This document shows, one piece after another, positions 60,568 through 64,000 of a stretch of DNA of 64,000 nt. Source of the stretch: Bdellovibrionales bacterium Ga0074139. GTDB lineage: Bacteria; Bdellovibrionota; Bdellovibrionia; Bdellovibrionales; Bdellovibrionaceae. Location of the stretch: contig LNEB01000015.1 of the NCBI GenBank assembly GCA_001464795.1, forward strand, positions 348,982 to 412,981. Reading direction: 5' to 3'. The first letter of the stretch is position 1, and the number at the start of each line of letters is the position of its first letter. A program made the position numbers and the translations under genes. The notes beneath the pieces are model-generated. The model saw nothing but the letters and a program-made list of their open reading frames with translations. It had not been told where the DNA came from and searched no databases.

Positions 60568-60672
60568 AAATACCCCCTTGTTTGATTGGATGTAGCCTGA
60601 AAAGCGAAGATTCCACAATGCAAAGAGTGAATATTAATAATGATCTGACACATGCTGTGCAAATTTTATAAA

Positions 60673-60701
60673 AAAAGGGGAAGCTAAAAGCCTCCCCTTT
60701 T
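60673..60701 (-). terminator. Terminator after the isocitrate dehydrogenase gene
   Basis: On the minus strand AAAAGGGGAGGC and GCTTCCCCTTTT pair around a short loop and run into a further T-run. It lies 28 bases after the icd stop. The plus-strand copy has a weaker T-run. Confidence 0.8.
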
Positions 60702-60728
60702 AAGGTTCATAAAAAATCTAAAAATCAA

Positions 60729-61952
60729 TTATCCCAGTGCTTTAGCTAGGTTGGAGTTGATTTTTTCTAAGAATGGCTCGGTGTTCATGTACTTATCGCT
60801 TGTGACTTTGTCGCCGTAAATACAAACCGCTAAGTCTTTGGTCATAAAGCCTTGTTCAACGGTTTCTACACAAACTTTTTCTAAAGTTTGAGCAAAACGC
60901 ACAAGTTCTTTATTGGAATCAAGATTTCCACGGTGCTCGAGGCCACGAGTCCAAGCAAAAATAGAAGCGATGGGATTTGTCGAAGTGGATTGACCCTTCT
61001 GGTGCTGACGGTAGTGACGGGTCACAGTTCCGTGAGCCGCTTCAGCTTCCATAGTTTTTCCATCAGGAGTTATAAGAACCGAAGTCATCATTCCAAGCGA
61101 GCCAAAGCCTTGAGCTACGGTATCGGATTGCACGTCACCATCGTAGTTCTTACAAGCCCAAATGAAATTACCATTCCATTTCAGTGCACTGGCCACCATG
61201 TCATCAATAAGTCTGTGTTCGTAAGTAATACCAGCAGCTTCAAATTTTGTTTTAAATTCAGCTTGATAAATTTCTTCAAAAATATCCTTAAAGCGACCGT
61301 CATATTTTTTTAAGATTGTATTTTTTGAAGAGAAGTAAAGAGGCCACTTTTTTGTTAAAGCCATATTGAAGCAAGACTTTGCAAAACCACGAATGCTTTC
61401 ATCGGTGTTGTACATGGCCATGGCAACGCCATCGCCTTTAAAGTTGTAGACTTCGTGAGAAATTTTTTGCCCATCTTCGCCTTCAAAACTAATTGTCAGC
61501 TTGCCTTTGCCTTTGGTAACGAAATCAGTGGCTCGGTATTGATCACCAAATGCATGGCGGCCAATGCAAATAGGTGCAGTCCAGTTAGGAACAAGTCTTG
61601 GAACATTTTTGCAAATGATAGGTTCACGAAACACAGTTCCATCTAAAATATTTCGGATGGTTCCATTGGGTGATTTCCACATTTGCTTTAAATTAAATTC
61701 TTTTACTCGTGCTTCATCGGGGGTGATGGTGGCGCACTTAATACCCACATTGTATTTTTTTATGGCTTCTGCGGCTTCGATAGTGACTCGGTCTTCTGTT
61801 TTATCACGGTACTCCATACCTAAATCGAAATATTTTATGTCGATATCAAGGTAGGGGAGAATTAATTTAGTTTTGATAAATGACCAAATGATTCGAGTCA
61901 TTTCATCGCCATCAAGCTCAACGACTGGATTTGCAACTTTAATTTTTTGCAC
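60729..61952 (-). CDS. icd: NADP-dependent isocitrate dehydrogenase (eukaryote-like type)
   Basis: 407 residues, the length of the homodimeric NADP enzymes rather than the 740-residue monomeric form. Substrate site [20 protein letters not shown], and the metal-binding and NADP motifs [20 protein letters not shown] and [20 protein letters not shown] are all present. It decarboxylates isocitrate to 2-oxoglutarate in the TCA cycle. It starts 37 bases downstream of the SrkA-like kinase gene on the same strand and ends at its own terminator. Confidence 0.96.
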   Translation of the reverse strand: MQKIKVANPVVELDGDEMTRIIWSFIKTKLILPYLDIDIKYFDLGMEYRDKTEDRVTIEAAEAIKKYNVGIKCATITPDEARVKEFNLKQMWKSPNGTIRNILDGTVFREPIICKNVPRLVPNWTAPICIGRHAFGDQYRATDFVTKGKGKLTISFEGEDGQKISHEVYNFKGDGVAMAMYNTDESIRGFAKSCFNMALTKKWPLYFSSKNTILKKYDGRFKDIFEEIYQAEFKTKFEAAGITYEHRLIDDMVASALKWNGNFIWACKNYDGDVQSDTVAQGFGSLGMMTSVLITPDGKTMEAEAAHGTVTRHYRQHQKGQSTSTNPIASIFAWTRGLEHRGNLDSNKELVRFAQTLEKVCVETVEQGFMTKDLAVCIYGDKVTSDKYMNTEPFLEKINSNLAKALG

Positions 61953-61984
61953 AAAAACTCCTTAACAAAGGGGGGTGAGTAAAT

Positions 61985-62947
61985 TCAAAAAGAAGTCTGA
62001 CTATAGAAATCTTGTAAGCATTTTTCAAGTGCTTCTGTCTCTTCGGCCCAATAATTATACGTGTTAAAATGTGGAAACAGCCTTGGAAAGCTAGGATCTT
62101 GCCAACGTCTGGCAATCCAGGCGGAATAACCCACCAGGCGAAAGGCCCGCATCAGCGGAATCCATTGAAGTTGGGACTTTGGAAAATTACGAAGATCCTC
62201 GTAGCCTTTTAAAAAAAGGTTCTTTTCCGTTTCAAATTGTTCGTAATCAGAAAAAAGCATCCACAAATCTTGAACCGCAGGTCCCATGACATGATCATCG
62301 AAATCCACCAAAAAGTAAGTCTCATCTTTTTGCAGTAAGTTACCTTTATGTAAATCCCCGTGGATTCTGAAAAACTGATCGGTGTCCACATGATCTTCAT
62401 ACAAACTTAAAAGCTCTTCTGCGGCTTGAAAGTACCTGGATTGCACGGCCGGATCCACCCACTGATCAAGCACATCAAGGCCTGACCATCCATTGGGATG
62501 AGAAGAATCAAAATACAACCGATGCTGGCACTTTTTTCGCTCTCCGATGTTATGAACTTGAGCCATTAAGCGACCGATGCGAACCCAGTCTTGATTTAAA
62601 ATTTCAGTGACCTGACGGCCTTGAAATAATGGAAAAAAGGCTACCAGAATATTTTCATAATTCATTAAAGTGGAATTATTTTTTTTATTTTTTAACGGCA
62701 AATTAACTGAAACATCTTCCAGGTTCAGTTCTTCTAAAAAAGAATGCTCTTCCAAGATTTGCTTTTCATTCCAGCGACCTGGTCTGTAAAATTTTGCCAC
62801 AATTATTTTTTGCTCTTCTAATTTGATGCGAAAAACTCGGTTTTCGTAGGAATTCAGCTGAAGAAATTCACCTGTGGGTTGAAAGCCAGCGGTTTCAGTG
62901 GCTTTCATGACGGCATCAGGGTCCAGGCTATAAAAATCAAGAGCCAT
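61985..62947 (-). CDS. SrkA/RdoA-like serine/threonine kinase
   Basis: 320 residues, close to the 328 of E. coli SrkA (YihE). The APH-type kinase motifs are visible: GEFLQLNSYENRVFRIKLEE near the start, FRIHGDLHKGNLLQ (catalytic loop) and FLVDFDDHVMGPAVQD (metal-binding DFD). The family protects against stress-induced cell death. It overlaps the PAP2 phosphatase gene by 11 bases and is probably co-transcribed with it. The protein target is unknown. Confidence 0.93.
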   Translation of the reverse strand: MALDFYSLDPDAVMKATETAGFQPTGEFLQLNSYENRVFRIKLEEQKIIVAKFYRPGRWNEKQILEEHSFLEELNLEDVSVNLPLKNKKNNSTLMNYENILVAFFPLFQGRQVTEILNQDWVRIGRLMAQVHNIGERKKCQHRLYFDSSHPNGWSGLDVLDQWVDPAVQSRYFQAAEELLSLYEDHVDTDQFFRIHGDLHKGNLLQKDETYFLVDFDDHVMGPAVQDLWMLFSDYEQFETEKNLFLKGYEDLRNFPKSQLQWIPLMRAFRLVGYSAWIARRWQDPSFPRLFPHFNTYNYWAEETEALEKCLQDFYSQTSF

Positions 62948-63554
62948 ATTTTTTTGCCAAAAATTTCACAGTCATTGCTGTCATAATTATTCCAATAACA
63001 GCACCCATCCATACATCACTTACAAAATGGGCCAATGTCACAGCTCGTGAAAAAGCAAGATACAGTGCCGAGATTAAAAACACCCACGTGTATTTAGGAA
63101 ATAAGAACGCGGCAAATGTGGCCACGGTAAAAAGAGTTTGTGCGTGGCCTGAAGGTAAACTTTGAAAGTGATGATGAAAATTAAAATACTCGAAAACGGC
63201 GGGATTATTGTCAGGCAAACGGTGAGGCCTTGCGCGCCCCAATGTAAATTTTAATAAATGCACCACAAAACCTGAGGTCACTACAGAAGCTAGAAAAAAA
63301 CCTGCTAATTTTCTAAATTTTGGCAGGAACAAGGCTATTAAGCCCAAAACAATGTAAGGTTCCGCGGCCCCTATCTCAGTGATATCTCGGTGAAATTGCC
63401 AAATTTTTTGTTGAGCAGGGTCCCCAAAGTACTGAGCAAACTTTTGATCAATCAGAAAAAAAGACAGTAAGGCAAGCGCACAGGCTGAAGAAAAAAGACC
63501 AGCAGCCACAGTCCAAAATTTTTTATTTTCCGAGAAAATCCAAGCTCTTATCAT
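62937..63554 (-). CDS. PAP2-family membrane phosphatase
   Basis: 205 residues with five or six membrane helices. The three motifs of the PAP2 acid phosphatase group are in order: KFTLGRARPH, LPSGHAQTLF and SRAVTLAHFVSDVWMG (catalytic His, Asp). Members dephosphorylate undecaprenyl pyrophosphate, phosphatidate or lipid A; which one cannot be told. The ATG overlaps nothing upstream. It heads the two- or three-gene minus-strand unit with the SrkA-like and icd genes. Confidence 0.92.
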   Translation of the reverse strand: MIRAWIFSENKKFWTVAAGLFSSACALALLSFFLIDQKFAQYFGDPAQQKIWQFHRDITEIGAAEPYIVLGLIALFLPKFRKLAGFFLASVVTSGFVVHLLKFTLGRARPHRLPDNNPAVFEYFNFHHHFQSLPSGHAQTLFTVATFAAFLFPKYTWVFLISALYLAFSRAVTLAHFVSDVWMGAVIGIIMTAMTVKFLAKKYGS

Positions 63555-63686
63555 ATAGGGGTTGGATCATGCTTCAGGTTTAGAATGGGGTCAAATCCAC
63601 AGGGGTCAAAGTGCCTTAAATTTCTTGGGCACACGACTTGCTTTTATCAAAAGTGTCAGAAAATAACGTTCAATAAGGGGGACATT

Positions 63687-64000
63687 ATGACACTACTGCA
63701 ATCACTTTTCTCTGGAATCATACTTATCGCGACGATGTCGGCAGAAGCCCAAAATGGCGGACGGCGACCTGAAAGACCGGGGCGGCCACCTGTTTATGAA
63801 CCAGGAAGACCAGGACGAGAAATTGAAAAAACAGCTTTCATCAATCGACAAGTTAGAAATGAAACCTTGCCACTGAAAAGACTGGCTGACATCGGCCGTG
63901 AATACCGCGGTTATGATATCGAAAGCGTCGAAGTCTACATGCGCCCTGGAAGAAATTCCAACGCAACTTTAGCTCTAATCCTTGATGGTATAATTGAAGA
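63687..64000 (+). CDS. Exported protein, N-terminal part (cut by the right edge)
   Basis: ATG 63687 with GGGGGA 5 bases upstream begins a frame open to the end of the window (104 codons). The signal peptide is MTLLQSLFSGIILIATMSAEAQ. It is followed by a Gly/Arg/Pro-rich linker (GGRRPERPGRPPVYEPGRPG) and the start of a folded domain (RQVRNETLPLKRLADIGREY). The rest is not visible. It is divergent from the PAP2 gene, with a 132-base gap that should hold promoters for both. Confidence 0.8.
   Translation, partial: MTLLQSLFSGIILIATMSAEAQNGGRRPERPGRPPVYEPGRPGREIEKTAFINRQVRNETLPLKRLADIGREYRGYDIESVEVYMRPGRNSNATLALILDGIIE

Noticed and set aside
1..64000. CRISPR arrays, transposons, prophage or replication origin
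   Set aside because: No regularly spaced repeats, transposase, phage structural gene, dnaA or DnaA-box cluster was seen.

Overview
The window is 64 kb of a low-GC Gram-negative chromosome that reads as a member of the Bdellovibrionota (Bdellovibrio-like). This is an inference from content: a TIGR02147-family regulator, an MglA GTPase, a large number of small exported proteins without recognisable domains, a ferrooxidans-type GshA, and the tig / clpP-clpX-lon and ftsE-ftsX-envC-ctp blocks. No rRNA, insertion sequence, integrase or CRISPR array was seen.

Layout. 1-5.6 kb (minus strand): penicillin-binding protein 1A cut by the left edge, an exported coiled-coil protein, a nucleotidyltransferase/antitoxin-like pair with its own operator, and mscL. 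5.7-9.8 kb (plus): the cell-division and envelope operon ftsE-ftsX-envC-like-ctp, the genes overlapping by 4-14 bases. 9.8-25 kb: trigger factor, two adjacent ArsA/Get3-like ATPases, a lipoprotein and gshA, a peptide-binding protein, pepA, then clpP-clpX-receiver-lon. 25-30 kb: a TPR/winged-helix regulator, a complete tRNA-Val, a MerR regulator with a recognisable MerR promoter, and several exported proteins, one resembling an ADP-ribosyltransferase.

30.3-44.9 kb is the most unusual part. About 17 tightly packed accessory genes encode one acyl carrier protein, two membrane desaturases, a histidine-rich membrane protein, a transketolase split into two subunits, two short-chain dehydrogenases, three Fe(II)/2-oxoglutarate-type oxygenases, two paralogous radical SAM proteins with B12-binding-like N-termini, a PP-loop ATPase, two GNAT-like proteins, a PPC/DUF296 protein and a Tat-signal protein. 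There is no PKS, NRPS, acyl-AMP ligase or thioesterase. I read it as an undescribed pathway that builds and heavily oxidises a small, probably carrier-bound lipid-like molecule; the product cannot be read from the sequence.

44.9-64 kb returns to chromosomal genes: a TerC-family protein divergent from a LysR regulator, an exported superoxide dismutase, a TIGR02147 regulator with a DMT permease, a CysZ-like protein, and a long minus-strand block (PilZ, phosphopantetheinyl transferase, nadA, mglA, recR, ybaB/ebfC, dnaX, SRP RNA). Then come a nitroreductase, a Spx/ArsC-like protein, isocitrate dehydrogenase, an SrkA-like kinase, a PAP2 phosphatase and an exported protein cut by the right edge.

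Starts were placed by Shine-Dalgarno spacing, signal peptides and gene overlaps, so many are shorter than the longest open frame. All domain assignments are from reading the protein sequences by eye.
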